A stretch of 64,000 nt of DNA from positions 3,472,001 through 3,536,000 of the forward strand of contig OZ241908.1 of NCBI GenBank assembly GCA_965203685.1, written 5' to 3'. The position numbers and the translations under genes were made by a program. This stretch comes from VXYL01 sp965203685. GTDB lineage: Bacteria; Pseudomonadota; Gammaproteobacteria; Pseudomonadales; Azotimanducaceae. Below the pieces are notes generated by a model. The model ran no database searches, was not told the origin of the DNA, and saw only the letters and a list, made by a program, of their open reading frames with translations. Below, piece by piece: positions 1 through 8,907 of this stretch (its first letter is position 1; every line of letters begins with the position of its first letter).

Positions 1-1
1 G

Positions 2-169
2 TTCTTCACCGCGTGCGTGGAGGCCGACCTCGCGTCCTCGCGCTTCGAGATCCTGTTCGCCACCAGCGTGCCCGCGCGCAAGCGGCGCATCGACCTGTCC
101 CGGACGGCGGCGGTCCTTGGCTACGAACCCCAGAACACCTGGCCCGAGGGACAGCCTTTCATCGACTGA
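2..169 (+). CDS. NAD-dependent epimerase/dehydratase, C-terminal end (partial)
   Basis: Reading frame 2 is open from the first bases and ends at a TGA at 167-169, giving the last 55 residues of a protein whose start lies outside the window. The motif RRIDLSRTAAVLGYEPQNTW resembles the closing segment of extended short-chain NAD-dependent epimerases, where an Arg-rich strand is followed by a helix ending in LGYxP. The next gene starts 5 bases after the stop, so the two may be co-transcribed. The family call rests on the tail alone, with no Rossmann motif visible. Confidence 0.6.
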   Translation, partial: FFTACVEADLASSRFEILFATSVPARKRRIDLSRTAAVLGYEPQNTWPEGQPFID

Positions 170-174
170 ACGAC

Positions 175-1479
175 ATGAACGACGAGTACAAACCAGACCA
201 CAGCTTCGGCTTCCACACCCGCGCCATCCATGCGGGCGCGCGACCGGAGCCGTCCACGGGCGCGCGCGCCATACCGATCTACCAGACGTCGAGCTACGTC
301 TTCGAGGACCCGGAATCGGCGGCCGCGTACTTCAACCTGCAGGAGTACGGGAATACGTACTCGCGGATCATGAACCCGACCGTGGCGTCGCTGGAGGAGC
401 GTCTGTCCAACCTCGACGGCGGCATCGGCGCCGTCGCCTTCGCAAGCGGCATGGCCGCCCAGTCCGCGGCGCTGTTCACGCTGCTGACGCCGGGCGACCA
501 CATGGTTGCGTCCTCGGCCCTCTACGGTGGCACGGTCACCCAACTCAAGCACTTGGCACGCAAGCTCGCCGTTGGCCTCGATTTCGTCGATCCCGACGAC
601 CTCACCACGTGGCGCAATGCTGTCAACGACAAGACGAAGATCCTTTACGCCGAGACGATCGGCAACCCGGCCGGCAACATCCTCGATATCGAGGCGGTCG
701 CCGGCATCGCCAAGGACGCCGGCATCCCGCTGATGGTGGACAACACGTTCGCGACGCCTTACCTGTGCCGGCCCATCGAATGGGGTGCGGACATCGTGGT
801 GTATTCGGTCACCAAATTCCTCGGTGGCCACGGCACCAGCATCGGGGGGGCCGTCGTGGATTCCGGCGAGTTCGACTGGTCGAACGGCAACTTTCCCATC
901 GTCGCCGACCCGTCGCCCGCGTACCACGAGCTTGAGTTCCACGAGACGTTCGGCGGCTACGGCTACCTGATGAAGCTTCGCGCCGAGACCCTGCGCGACC
1001 TCGGCGGCGCGATGAGCCCGTTCAATGCGTTCCTCTTCCTGCAGGGGCTGGAGACCTTGCCCTTGCGCATGGACCGCCATGTCGGAAACGCCCTGGCCGT
1101 CGCCGAGTGGCTAGGCGAACGCGACGACGTCTCGGCCGTGCGGCACCCGGCCCTGAATCCGAAGTACGCGAGCCTCGTCGCCAAGTACCTGCCCAAGGGC
1201 GCAGGCGCCGTCTTCTGTTTCGACCTCGAGGGAGGACGCAAGGCGGGGCAAGACTTCATCCGCGGCACTAGGCTTTTTTCCCACCTCGCCAACGTCGGCG
1301 ACGCCAAGAGCCTGATCATCCACCCGGCGAGCACGACGCATCGGCAATTGAACGACGACGAACTGGCCGCCGCAGGCATCGGCCCGGGAACCATCCGCCT
1401 GTCCATCGGCATCGAGGACGCCGCCGACCTGATCTGGGACCTCGAACAGGGGTTCGCGCGCATAGGAGACCAGCCGTGA
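175..1479 (+). CDS. O-acetylhomoserine aminocarboxypropyltransferase (sulfhydrylase)
   Basis: A 434-residue PLP enzyme of the Cys/Met metabolism family. It should make homocysteine from O-acetylhomoserine and sulfide in the cytoplasm. Near the N-terminus are GFHTRAIHAG and YQTSSYVFED, typical of MetY-type enzymes. GNTYSRIMNPT is the cofactor phosphate region, VDNTFATPYL carries the PLP-contacting Asp, and the Schiff-base Lys is about residue 214 in SVTKFLGGHG. Length fits MetY (about 430) rather than the shorter MetB or MetC (about 380-400). The ATG at 175 is chosen because upstream in-frame codons lie inside the preceding epimerase tail. It overlaps the next gene by 4 bases (GTGA). Confidence 0.92.
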   Translation: MNDEYKPDHSFGFHTRAIHAGARPEPSTGARAIPIYQTSSYVFEDPESAAAYFNLQEYGNTYSRIMNPTVASLEERLSNLDGGIGAVAFASGMAAQSAALFTLLTPGDHMVASSALYGGTVTQLKHLARKLAVGLDFVDPDDLTTWRNAVNDKTKILYAETIGNPAGNILDIEAVAGIAKDAGIPLMVDNTFATPYLCRPIEWGADIVVYSVTKFLGGHGTSIGGAVVDSGEFDWSNGNFPIVADPSPAYHELEFHETFGGYGYLMKLRAETLRDLGGAMSPFNAFLFLQGLETLPLRMDRHVGNALAVAEWLGERDDVSAVRHPALNPKYASLVAKYLPKGAGAVFCFDLEGGRKAGQDFIRGTRLFSHLANVGDAKSLIIHPASTTHRQLNDDELAAAGIGPGTIRLSIGIEDAADLIWDLEQGFARIGDQP

Positions 1480-1955
1480 CGGACACTGCCCAGTACCAAG
1501 ATCCCGAGGTCATCCAGCGCCTGCTGCACAACTCGCGGACCGTCGCCATCGTCGGCCTGTCATCGAACCACCTGCGGGCGAGCAACTTCGTCGGCTTCTA
1601 CGCCGCTCGCCACGGCTACAAGGTGATCCCGGTGAATCCGCGCGAGGAGGAAGTGCTCGGCAACAAGTCCTACCCGAGTCTTTCTGCCGTCCCGGAACCG
1701 GTCGACGTCGTCGACGTGTTCCGCGCCCCGGCCGCCGTTCCCGGCATCGCCGAGGAAGCCGTCGCCATCGGGGCCTCGGCGCTGTGGCTGCAGTTCGGCG
1801 TTCTCAGCTTCGAAGGAGCCGACATTGCGGTCAAGGGCGGCCTCGACGTGGTGATGGACCGTTGCTTCAAGATCGAGCACGCGCGCTACATCGGGCGGAT
1901 GCACGTTCTTGGGTTCAACACGGACGTGGTCTCCGCGCGCCGTGAGTTCTACTGA
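1476..1955 (+). CDS. CoA-binding domain protein (YccU-like)
   Basis: A 159-residue single-domain protein. The sequence TVAIVGLSSNHLRASNFVG followed by GYKVIPVNPREEEVLG is the nucleotide-binding Rossmann fold of the CoA_binding_2 family, related to the N-terminal domain of succinyl-CoA ligase. The family has no well-defined reaction; binding of CoA is the accepted property. The start is a GTG overlapping the stop of the upstream O-acetylhomoserine sulfhydrylase, so translational coupling is likely. In many proteobacteria this small protein sits beside that gene, which supports a shared transcript here. Complete and unremarkable in length. Confidence 0.85.
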   Translation: MTDTAQYQDPEVIQRLLHNSRTVAIVGLSSNHLRASNFVGFYAARHGYKVIPVNPREEEVLGNKSYPSLSAVPEPVDVVDVFRAPAAVPGIAEEAVAIGASALWLQFGVLSFEGADIAVKGGLDVVMDRCFKIEHARYIGRMHVLGFNTDVVSARREFY

Positions 1956-1972
1956 GTGTGAGGAGGAATGCC

Positions 1973-2956
1973 ATGAAGATCTGTGCGGGAACCACCCGGG
2001 GCGCGTTCACGGTCACCGATGACGGCGTGGACCAAGTGCTGGAGAGCCGTGGCGTCCGGGAGATGGCCAAGATCGGCTCGCGCTTGTTCGCGGGCACCGG
2101 GGACGGGCTCTTCGCATCGGACGACGAAGGACAGACCTGGGCAGCGTCCGGTCTCGAAGGCAAGGAGGTTTGGCAGATCAGGGACAACGGCAACGGCCTG
2201 CTCTACGCGGGCACAGCGCCGACGGGGCTGTATCGAAGCGATGACCAGGGCACCACGTGGACCGAGGTGGAGTCATTGGCGCGGCTCGCCGAGGCCGGCG
2301 GCTGGTGCGTGCCGCTCAACCCACCCGTGGATGGACGCGCTCGCGCCCTGGTCGTGGACGGAGACCGGCTCCGCGTCGGCGTCGAGGTGGGCGGCATCGC
2401 GTCGTCCGACGATGGCGGCGAGACTTGGTCGGTCGTTCTGCCCGGCGACAATCCCGACCTGCACATGATGTTCGCGCATCCCGCCTCGCCCAGTACCTTA
2501 TATGCGTCAACCGGTTACGGCCGTCTCGACGGCGTCGCCGAAATGGTGGAAGGCAACGCCGGGGTGTTCCGCTCCGAGGACGCCGGCGCAAGCTGGACCT
2601 ACGCCTGGCGAGGAATCACCCCGCGCTACTCGCGACCGATGTGCATCGACCACCGCGCGCCCCATGGGCTGACCGTCGCGAGCGCCCCGACGGCGTTCTC
2701 GCACTACGGCCAGGAGAAAGGTGCCGAGGCGATGCTCTTCCGCTCCGAGAACGGCGGCGAGTCGTGGCGCTCGCTGTGCGACGCCGCCCACTCGCCGAGC
2801 GTGGCCAACTTCCACGGCCTCACCGTGGATCCCGAGAACACCGGCGGCGTGTTGGTAGGCACGGACACCGGCGAAGTCTGGCGCGTCAGCAACGATGGCG
2901 ACTGGTCGCTGTGCGGCGAGGGCATGCCGGCCGTGTTTGCTCTCGCGACAACCTGA
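1973..2956 (+). CDS. BNR/Asp-box repeat (sialidase-fold propeller) protein
   Basis: A 327-residue protein built from repeated Asp-box motifs: SDDEGQTW, SDDQGTTW, SDDGGETW, SEDAGASW and SENGGESW, spaced 45-70 residues apart. These form beta-propeller blades as in sialidases and the YCF48-type photosystem assembly factors. No signal peptide is seen at the chosen start, so it may be cytoplasmic. The ATG at 1973 is preferred over the GTG at 1958 because a strong AGGAGG lies at about 1961-1966. No catalytic sialidase residues (Arg triad, Tyr-Glu pair) can be identified, so enzymatic activity is not claimed. It follows the CoA-binding gene closely. Confidence 0.75.
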   Translation: MKICAGTTRGAFTVTDDGVDQVLESRGVREMAKIGSRLFAGTGDGLFASDDEGQTWAASGLEGKEVWQIRDNGNGLLYAGTAPTGLYRSDDQGTTWTEVESLARLAEAGGWCVPLNPPVDGRARALVVDGDRLRVGVEVGGIASSDDGGETWSVVLPGDNPDLHMMFAHPASPSTLYASTGYGRLDGVAEMVEGNAGVFRSEDAGASWTYAWRGITPRYSRPMCIDHRAPHGLTVASAPTAFSHYGQEKGAEAMLFRSENGGESWRSLCDAAHSPSVANFHGLTVDPENTGGVLVGTDTGEVWRVSNDGDWSLCGEGMPAVFALATT

Positions 2957-2969
2957 TTCGCACACGCTA

Positions 2970-4301
2970 CTAGGCTTCGGCGCGTTCCCGCAACGCCGCC
3001 ACTATCCGCTCGTGGGCCTCGCCGTCGAGGCGATAGAGGAACGTCGCGCCTAACAGGACGACGTTGACCAGCAACGGGCAGATCGACATCAGCACCAGGA
3101 TGCCGTGCAACGACTCGGCGGTTTGCGGCTGATTGGCGACGTAGCCGAACCACGCCAGGAGCGCGGCCACGGCCCAGCCGCCAAGCGCCTTGCCCATCTT
3201 CTGAAAGAAACTCGCGGTCGAGAAGATCACGCCGTCGGCGCGGGCGCCCGTGCGCCACTCGGCGTACTCCACCGTGTCCGGGATCATCGCCCAGCCAAGC
3301 ACGGCCACCGGCGCCCCGCCCAGTGACAGCAACGCACCCCAGACGAAGACCATCACCACGTTGTCCGCTGGCGTCAGGTAGAAACCGATGCCGCCGAGCA
3401 TCGCGATCACGGCCCCAACGCGGATCGCCCCGGCTTTGCCGAGCCGTGCCGACAGTGCCGGGATCGCCACAAGGCCGAGGAACATCACGCCGAGCGTGAC
3501 GCTGAAGTAGAGCGAGACCAGTTCTTCACGGCCGACGTTGTACTTGAAGTAGAACGGCGCCGAGGCTTGGCGGAACGTGAACGCCAGCATGCCGAGGACG
3601 AACACCAGGATCACCACGGCCAGCGGCGGATTCGTGATGAGCGCCCGCCCCGCCTCGGCGAGCGTGATCGGCTGCGTGGGCGTCGCCACCGTTCGCTCCC
3701 GCGTGCCGGCGAACGTCCACCAGAGCAGCGCGGTCGCAGCGACACCGAACAGCGCCATCGTCCACATCCACCCGTCGGCACCACCGCCGAGCACGCCCAC
3801 CAACGGCATCATCCCGACCGAGACGCCCCACCCACCGGCGAAGGCGCAGGCCATGCGCAGCGTCGAAAGCTTCGTCCGCTCGTGGTGGTTGTCGGTCAGC
3901 ACCGCGGTCATCGCCGCGTACGGGATCGTGACCACGGTGTAGACGATGCCGAAGAGGATGTAGGTCACGTACGCCCAGGCGATCTTGCCGGCGTCGTCGA
4001 AGTCAGGAACGGTGAACGTCGCCAATGAGATCAACGCCAGCGGCACGGGCCCGAACAGCAGGTACGGGCGCAGCTTGCCCCAGCGGCTGCGCGTACGATC
4101 CGCCAGGTAGCCCATCAGCGGATCGGTCACCGCGTCGATCACCCGCGCGACGAGGAACACCCACGCCGCCACTTCAGCCGAGAGCCCGAAGACGTCCGTG
4201 TAGAAGATGAGCAGGAACGTCATCGCCGACATGAAGTAGAGATTGATGCCGAGATCGCCCACGGCGTAGGCGAACCGGGTCTTCGGCGTCACGCCCGTCA
4301 T
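2970..4301 (-). CDS. GPH/MelB-type sugar:cation symporter (MFS)
   Basis: A 443-residue inner-membrane transporter with about 12 hydrophobic segments. The N-terminal TRFAYAVGDLGINLYF and the cytoplasmic loop D-x-x-TDPLMGYLADRTRSRWGK are hallmarks of the glycoside-pentoside-hexuronide:cation symporter family (MelB, XylP, UidB). The substrate cannot be read from sequence. The ATG at 4301 is chosen because the family motif begins a few residues later; the open frame extends further upstream but that extension lies antisense to the dioxygenase gene. It is convergent with the BNR gene, 13 bases away, and downstream of the dioxygenase on the same strand, possibly as one transcript. Confidence 0.85.
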   Translation of the reverse strand: MTGVTPKTRFAYAVGDLGINLYFMSAMTFLLIFYTDVFGLSAEVAAWVFLVARVIDAVTDPLMGYLADRTRSRWGKLRPYLLFGPVPLALISLATFTVPDFDDAGKIAWAYVTYILFGIVYTVVTIPYAAMTAVLTDNHHERTKLSTLRMACAFAGGWGVSVGMMPLVGVLGGGADGWMWTMALFGVAATALLWWTFAGTRERTVATPTQPITLAEAGRALITNPPLAVVILVFVLGMLAFTFRQASAPFYFKYNVGREELVSLYFSVTLGVMFLGLVAIPALSARLGKAGAIRVGAVIAMLGGIGFYLTPADNVVMVFVWGALLSLGGAPVAVLGWAMIPDTVEYAEWRTGARADGVIFSTASFFQKMGKALGGWAVAALLAWFGYVANQPQTAESLHGILVLMSICPLLVNVVLLGATFLYRLDGEAHERIVAALRERAEA

Positions 4302-4339
4302 GCTCTCAAGCCCTCGTACTGCCGCGTTCGGGCGCGTGA

Positions 4340-5629
4340 TCAATAGCCGCCTTGATCGCCGCTCGCGCCGTCCTGGTTGAAGATGCGGACGGCCGTTCCC
4401 GCCGAACGCGGGTCCGTGTAAACCGTTCTCACGGTACCGTTGGCTCCCGCGCCCTTCTGGTAGCCCTCGCGGCGTTTGCTGGCGAGCGGCTGCATGTCGC
4501 CGGCACCGTATGGCCAGACACCCGGTGCTTGCTTGACGAAACGGCAGATGCGCTGGCCGTGAGGCGACAGCGCCTCCCAAATATCGTGCGGCATGGTTTT
4601 TTGGAACCCGCGACCCTGGCGCCAGCCCGCAGAGAACTCGACGCTTGGCAACGCGCGAATCTCGCGGGACAGGTTCGGCGTCGCGCCGTGCCAGCACCGC
4701 GTATCGCGCATGATGCCGGCACCGGCCGGTGCCCCGACCAGCGTGGAAAGGCGCATCCATTCCGGTTCCTCCGCGGGTACCGGCGGCGTTTGCGTCGCGG
4801 TCTGCGTACCCGGGATCTGGCGGATCGGACCGTTCTCCCAGGTCAGATCCGTCATCACGAAGTTGATCGTGACACCGCCCGGCGAACGATCCATCACCAG
4901 GCGCTGCGTGCGGAAGTCGAGGTCCTCGAACGACTTGCCCGGCTCGATGTCGAGGCCTTGCTGCCGCGCGAAGGCCAATCTCCGGTCACCCTCCTCGCGG
5001 TTCTGCATGTCGACGCCGTCGGTGTGCAGATGCTGATACTCGATGGCGCCCGGAATGGACAGGTCGCCGCCTGCGCCCCAGACCAAGTAGTCGTCGGTCG
5101 CGAAGATCTCGGTGAGGATCGACGTCGCAGTCGGCAGATCGACCATCTGCACCCATGCCGGATGGTGCAGCATCTGCCGCGACGACGAGGACGTGCCGTA
5201 GCAGTAGCGGTGGGCCAAGCGACCGCTCTCGGCGACGTACTTGCGGCCCCGGTAGCCCGGCCGGGAGAGCATCTCGGCGAGAACTTCCGCGCAGCCTTGG
5301 CGAATCGTGGCCAGTTGCTCGGGGTTCAGCAGGTCACGAACGACCACGAAGCCGTCGCGGCGGTAGATTCGCGCGGCCCGTTCGACCTCGTCGGGTGTGC
5401 AGATCTCGAGCCCGCGAATGCCGTTGTTGGCGCGCAGGTGTTCGCGCAGCGCACGGACCTCGGGGTCGTCGTAGACACGCCGCGACGGCGCGCGCGGATC
5501 AGGTTCACCGAAGCCGGGACCTTGGGCCGGGACGCCGTATTCGTCGACGACCTCGTTGGGCGGCGTGTTCGCGTCCCAACCGACGTCGCAATCCCCATGT
5601 ACCTGCAAGCCGTCAAGTTCGCCGCTCAT
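4340..5629 (-). CDS. Phytanoyl-CoA dioxygenase (PhyH) family oxygenase
   Basis: A 429-residue Fe(II)/2-oxoglutarate-dependent oxygenase. The facial triad is visible: QHLHTDGV supplies the HxD pair, and CWHGATPN the distal His. A conserved Arg follows in SREIRALPSVEF, where 2-oxoglutarate is usually bound. The N-terminal RRDGFVVVRDLLNPEQLATI is typical of PhyH proteins that hydroxylate small molecules or lipids. The protein is longer than the usual 260-320 residues because of an N-terminal region of about 75 residues. The substrate is unknown. It lies 38 bases upstream of the symporter gene on the same strand, which suggests uptake and oxidation of one compound. Confidence 0.82.
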   Translation of the reverse strand: MSGELDGLQVHGDCDVGWDANTPPNEVVDEYGVPAQGPGFGEPDPRAPSRRVYDDPEVRALREHLRANNGIRGLEICTPDEVERAARIYRRDGFVVVRDLLNPEQLATIRQGCAEVLAEMLSRPGYRGRKYVAESGRLAHRYCYGTSSSSRQMLHHPAWVQMVDLPTATSILTEIFATDDYLVWGAGGDLSIPGAIEYQHLHTDGVDMQNREEGDRRLAFARQQGLDIEPGKSFEDLDFRTQRLVMDRSPGGVTINFVMTDLTWENGPIRQIPGTQTATQTPPVPAEEPEWMRLSTLVGAPAGAGIMRDTRCWHGATPNLSREIRALPSVEFSAGWRQGRGFQKTMPHDIWEALSPHGQRICRFVKQAPGVWPYGAGDMQPLASKRREGYQKGAGANGTVRTVYTDPRSAGTAVRIFNQDGASGDQGGY

Positions 5630-5835
5630 CGATCCCTCCGGGAACAGGTTCGTGCACAGGATGTTAGCCGATTGTTGGCAACCGCCGAGTAAGCCGTTCT
5701 CTTACGCGCATGCGGGCGAATACGTACAACGCGAACCTACGGTGGCCTACAATGCACATGGTCAATGTCCTAACGACACGCTGACCGACACCGGCTAGCG
5801 TAGTCGATAACAACGTCATCGATGGAGCCTGGGTC

Positions 5836-6147
5836 GTGACCACGGATTCAGACACTTCGCATCCGGAGCAGCGCACGCTTCGCGGTCTGTCGAGCGAGAT
5901 GGTCGCCATCCTCGGTGTCGGTGCCACGCTTCTCGGCGTCGCTGCTGCAAGTTGGGCGGACTCGCGTTCGTTCCAGGCCGAGTCCCGCGCAGAGCGCGCC
6001 GAGATTCGTCGCGAAATCGGCAATCTACGCACGGAACTCAGGGCCGACATGGACAAGCTGCGTACTGAACTGCGCACCGACATGGCCAAGTTGGACGACC
6101 GAGTGCGGACCGTCGAACTCGGCGTAGCCGCCGCCAGGCAACCGTAG
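5836..6147 (+). CDS. Small membrane-anchored coiled-coil protein
   Basis: A 103-residue protein with a GTG start. It has a short polar N-terminus, one transmembrane helix (about residues 22-40, MVAILGVGATLLGVAAAS) and a heptad-rich tail in which RTELRADMDKL and RTELRTDMAKL are near-repeats. Such short anchored coiled coils are common in environmental proteobacteria and have no assigned function. It stands alone between two minus-strand genes, so it has its own promoter, probably within 5630-5835, but no clear promoter boxes were identified there. It could act as a membrane-bound scaffold; that is speculation. Confidence 0.65.
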   Translation: MTTDSDTSHPEQRTLRGLSSEMVAILGVGATLLGVAAASWADSRSFQAESRAERAEIRREIGNLRTELRADMDKLRTELRTDMAKLDDRVRTVELGVAAARQP

Positions 6148-6185
6148 GCCAGGCGCCGACCGGCGACCGGCGGAAGCGGCCGCCC

Positions 6186-7367
6186 TCACCCGCCCGTGAA
6201 CGCTTGAATCCCGGTCTGCGCCCGACCGAGGATCAGGGCATGAATGTCGTGCGTCCCCTCGTAGGTGTTGACGGTCTCCAGGTTCATGACATGGCGGATG
6301 ACGTGGTACTCGTCCGAAATGCCGTTGCCGCCGTGCATGTCGCGGGCCATGCGCGCGATGTCCAGCGCCTTGCCGCAGTTGTTGCGCTTCAAAAGCGAGA
6401 TGCTCTCGACCGGCAGCCGGTCGTCGTCGAGCAGCCGGCCCATGCGCAGGCAACCGTGCAGACCGAGGGTGATCTCGGTCTGCATGTCGGCAAGTTTCTT
6501 CTGGACCAGTTGATTCGCCGCCAGCGGGCGACCGAATTGCGACCGGTCGAGCGTGTACTGGCGGGCCGCGTGCCAGCAGAACTCCGCAGCCCCCATGGCA
6601 CCCCAGGCAATGCCGTAGCGCGCCCTGTTCAGGCAGCCGAAGGGTCCACCGAGGCCACCGGCATTCGGTAGCAGGTTGGCCGCCGGGATCAGGACGTCGT
6701 CGAGGACGATCTGGCCCGTCACCGATGATCGCAGGCTCATCTTGCCCTCGATCTTGGGGGTCGAGAACCCCGGGGTGTCACGCTCCACGACGAAGCCGCG
6801 GATCCGACCGTCGAGCTTGGCCCAAACCACGGCGACATCGGCGATCGGCGCGTTCGTGATCCACATCTTGGCCCCGTTCAGGAGGTAGCCGTCGCCCGTC
6901 TTCTCGGCACGCGTGACCATGCTGCCGGGGTCTGAGCCATGGTCGGGCTCCGTGAGTCCGAAGCAGCCGACCCACTCGCCGCTCGCCAGCTTCGGCAGGT
7001 AGCGCATGCGCTGATCCTCGTCGCCGTAGGCGTAGATCGGGTACATAACCAGCGAGGACTGCACGCTCATCGCCGAGCGGTAGCCGGAGTCCACGCGCTC
7101 GACCTCGCGAGCCATCAGGCCGTAGCAGACGTAGCTCGCCTCCGCGCAACCGTACTCGCTCGGCAAGGTCGCACCGAGCAACCCCAACTCGCCCATCTCG
7201 TTCATGATCTCGCGGTGGAAATGCTCGCGGCGGTTCGCCTCGAGCACGCGCGTCATCAGCTTGTCCTGGGCATATTGGCGCGTGGTGTCGCGCACCAAGC
7301 GTTCATCCTCGCCAAGCTGGTCGTCGAGCAGGAGGGGGTCGTCCCAGGCGAATGCGTTGTCGGGCAT
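6186..7367 (-). CDS. gcdH: Glutaryl-CoA dehydrogenase
   Basis: A 393-residue acyl-CoA dehydrogenase. It oxidises and decarboxylates glutaryl-CoA to crotonyl-CoA in lysine/tryptophan breakdown, passing electrons to ETF. Diagnostic features are GYRSAMSVQSSLVM, GCFGLTEPDHGSDPGSM (FAD-binding region) and the C-terminal NTYEGTHDIHALILGRA, whose Glu is the catalytic base. The NTYEGTHD/ILGRAQTGIQAF ending distinguishes glutaryl-CoA dehydrogenases from short- and medium-chain relatives. Length is normal. It is monocistronic here, with the prophage remnant directly upstream on the same strand. Confidence 0.9.
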   Translation of the reverse strand: MPDNAFAWDDPLLLDDQLGEDERLVRDTTRQYAQDKLMTRVLEANRREHFHREIMNEMGELGLLGATLPSEYGCAEASYVCYGLMAREVERVDSGYRSAMSVQSSLVMYPIYAYGDEDQRMRYLPKLASGEWVGCFGLTEPDHGSDPGSMVTRAEKTGDGYLLNGAKMWITNAPIADVAVVWAKLDGRIRGFVVERDTPGFSTPKIEGKMSLRSSVTGQIVLDDVLIPAANLLPNAGGLGGPFGCLNRARYGIAWGAMGAAEFCWHAARQYTLDRSQFGRPLAANQLVQKKLADMQTEITLGLHGCLRMGRLLDDDRLPVESISLLKRNNCGKALDIARMARDMHGGNGISDEYHVIRHVMNLETVNTYEGTHDIHALILGRAQTGIQAFTGG

Positions 7368-7384
7368 GTCGGGGTCCGTGGGTA

Positions 7385-7548
7385 AAGGGCGCGATTATCA
7401 AGCCGCGTGCCGGCCCGCGCCACCGCCGACACCCGCGCGATTAGAGGGACACGAAACTAACGTCCAAAGTCCTGCGTAACTCCCGGAAGAAAGTGGAATC
7501 TGGCGGTGGACAACGGAGCGAAGTGACCGCCCTGCGGGCTAGACTGCG
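7385..7548 (+). other. Intergenic stretch between gcdH start and prophage remnant
   Basis: About 160 bases lie between the glutaryl-CoA dehydrogenase start and the stop of the degraded phage gene. No open frame with a recognisable product was found on either strand. The promoter of gcdH should lie here, but no convincing -35/-10 pair was seen. The left prophage boundary presumably falls in this stretch, but no attachment-site duplication could be identified. Confidence 0.4.
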
Positions 7549-8248
7549 CTAGCGGACAGCGCGGGCGAAGTGGTCGTTCAGCGCATCGATGATCGTGGCA
7601 CGCTGTTGGTCTCCGACCCCTAGGAACGGGCGGACCGGGATGTCCCCCCTGGGATCGGCCGACCTCGCCGATCCGATCCGAACCGCCGCGCTCGGCCCCA
7701 AACTGGTGCGTGGCGGCGTAGACCTTGTTGGTGCCCGCGACGGCGTGGTCGTTGCCGTACTCGCTGGAGATGCTGCCTGCGAGGCCGCGCCCGCCGGTCT
7801 CCTGGAGGATGCTGCCCGGCCAAGTGCCGCGGGCCGAGCGCCGGGTCCTGGTCGAGTCCACAAGCAATGCGCAGGGCGTGCCGTCCGGCGATGCCTCGCT
7901 CGTGAACGACTCATCGGCGGCGTCCTCGAGCAGCTCATCGACGAACTCCGCAGCGGCTTTGTCGGCGGCCGAGTCGCCGCCGGGCACGACCTCGGTCTCC
8001 CGGGCGACAACGGCCGCGCGCCGCTGGGCCAGCGCCGCGTACACGCGGTCGTCCTGGAGCATCTCCTCGTAGAGCCGGTAGCCGGAGCGTCCGGCACCGA
8101 GCGTCCGCAGGAGTTCGTCCTGCGGCCAAAGATAGTGAGTGCCGGAGACATAGCCGCGCGTGATGTCGCGGACGTCCCTCGTGGTCGCGACCTCGCGGTC
8201 GAGAACCGGCTCCGGGCCGTCGTCGTCCTGCATCGGCATGGCCGGCAT
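7549..8248 (-). pseudogene. Chimeric Mu-like phage remnant: portal (gp29) N-terminus fused to gpG C-terminus
   Basis: Starting at 8248, residues 1 to about 108 (ATTRDVRDITRGYV, YEEMLQDDRVYAALAQRRAA) match the N-terminal end of Mu gp29/DUF935 portal proteins. From about 7924 the same frame continues with SFTSEASPDGT, SILQETGG and AGTNKVYAATHQFGA. These are the C-terminal half of the Mu gpG/virion morphogenesis family. Near 7660-7690 the frame shifts, and the gpG ending PFLGVGDQQRATIIDALNDH is read in another frame to the stop at 7549. An internal deletion therefore removed the portal body, gp30 and the gpG start. Non-functional. Confidence 0.75.
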
Positions 8249-8266
8249 TTCAGACGTAGCCTTCCG

Positions 8267-8854
8267 TCACGCGGCGTCCGGGCATCGGCGGAGCGCGCGG
8301 TGGTCCTGCAGAACGTCGTCCGACCTGGGCAGCCGGATGAGGTCGTCCTCGAACGCCGCCTTGTAGGGCGGCATGTTCTCCCGGTACCACTGCTCGGTCG
8401 GCATGACCTAGTGGACGATACTGCCGTACTCGTCGGCAACGGCCTCCGCGACGAAGCTGCCGTTGCCCCGGGCGTCCAGGGCCGTGCAGGCGAACCGCGG
8501 CAGCCGGTCGCAGACGTACGTAACGGCCTGCACCTGCTGCATGTGGAGCGTGTTCCGCATCTCCAGCAGGAACGGGCACGCGCCGCGAGGTCTCCCCGAT
8601 CTCCAACGGCATGTACGCCGACAGGTCGCCGCGGCGCGCGAAGACGCCTCCGAGCACGTGGCGGCGGTCCGGGTCGAGTGCGGCGAGGAGCGGCGCGAGC
8701 TCCTCGTCGAGCCAGTCCTTCATCTCCGCCCGGCGCATGTGCTCCGGCATCGCGCTGAACGCCGCGCTGCCGTCGAAGCGAACGACGGGCGCATCGTGCA
8801 TGCGGCTCTCGACGAGCGCGCGCGGCAGCCACGCCGCGCCGCCGCGGCGGGGGA
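8267..8854 (-). pseudogene. Mu-like phage terminase large subunit (gp28), C-terminal fragment, frameshifted
   Basis: Reading from 8854, frame 1 gives MKDWLDEELAPLLAALDP and FARRGDLSAYMPLEIGET. After a frameshift near 8565 a second frame gives FLLEMRNTLHMQQVQAV, ALDARGNGSFVAEAVADEYG, a TAG at 8408-8410, then VMPTEQWYRENMPPYKAAF and DDVLQDHRALR. This is the nuclease-domain end of Mu gp28-type terminases. The stop sits where a Gln would be expected (His-stop-Val-Met), consistent with CAG to TAG decay. The gene is cut at its 5' side by the IS21 element. It precedes the portal fragment in the normal Mu order. Confidence 0.75.
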
Positions 8855-8907
8855 TGTCGGTACCGGATCAATACTCCCCAGAAGTGCCGATTGAAAACTC
8901 CCCACTT

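Noticed and set aside
121..1080. Long antisense frames opposite metabolic genes (this and many similar)
   Set aside because: High GC with strong third-position bias makes long antisense frames common; none shows motifs, signals or ribosome sites.
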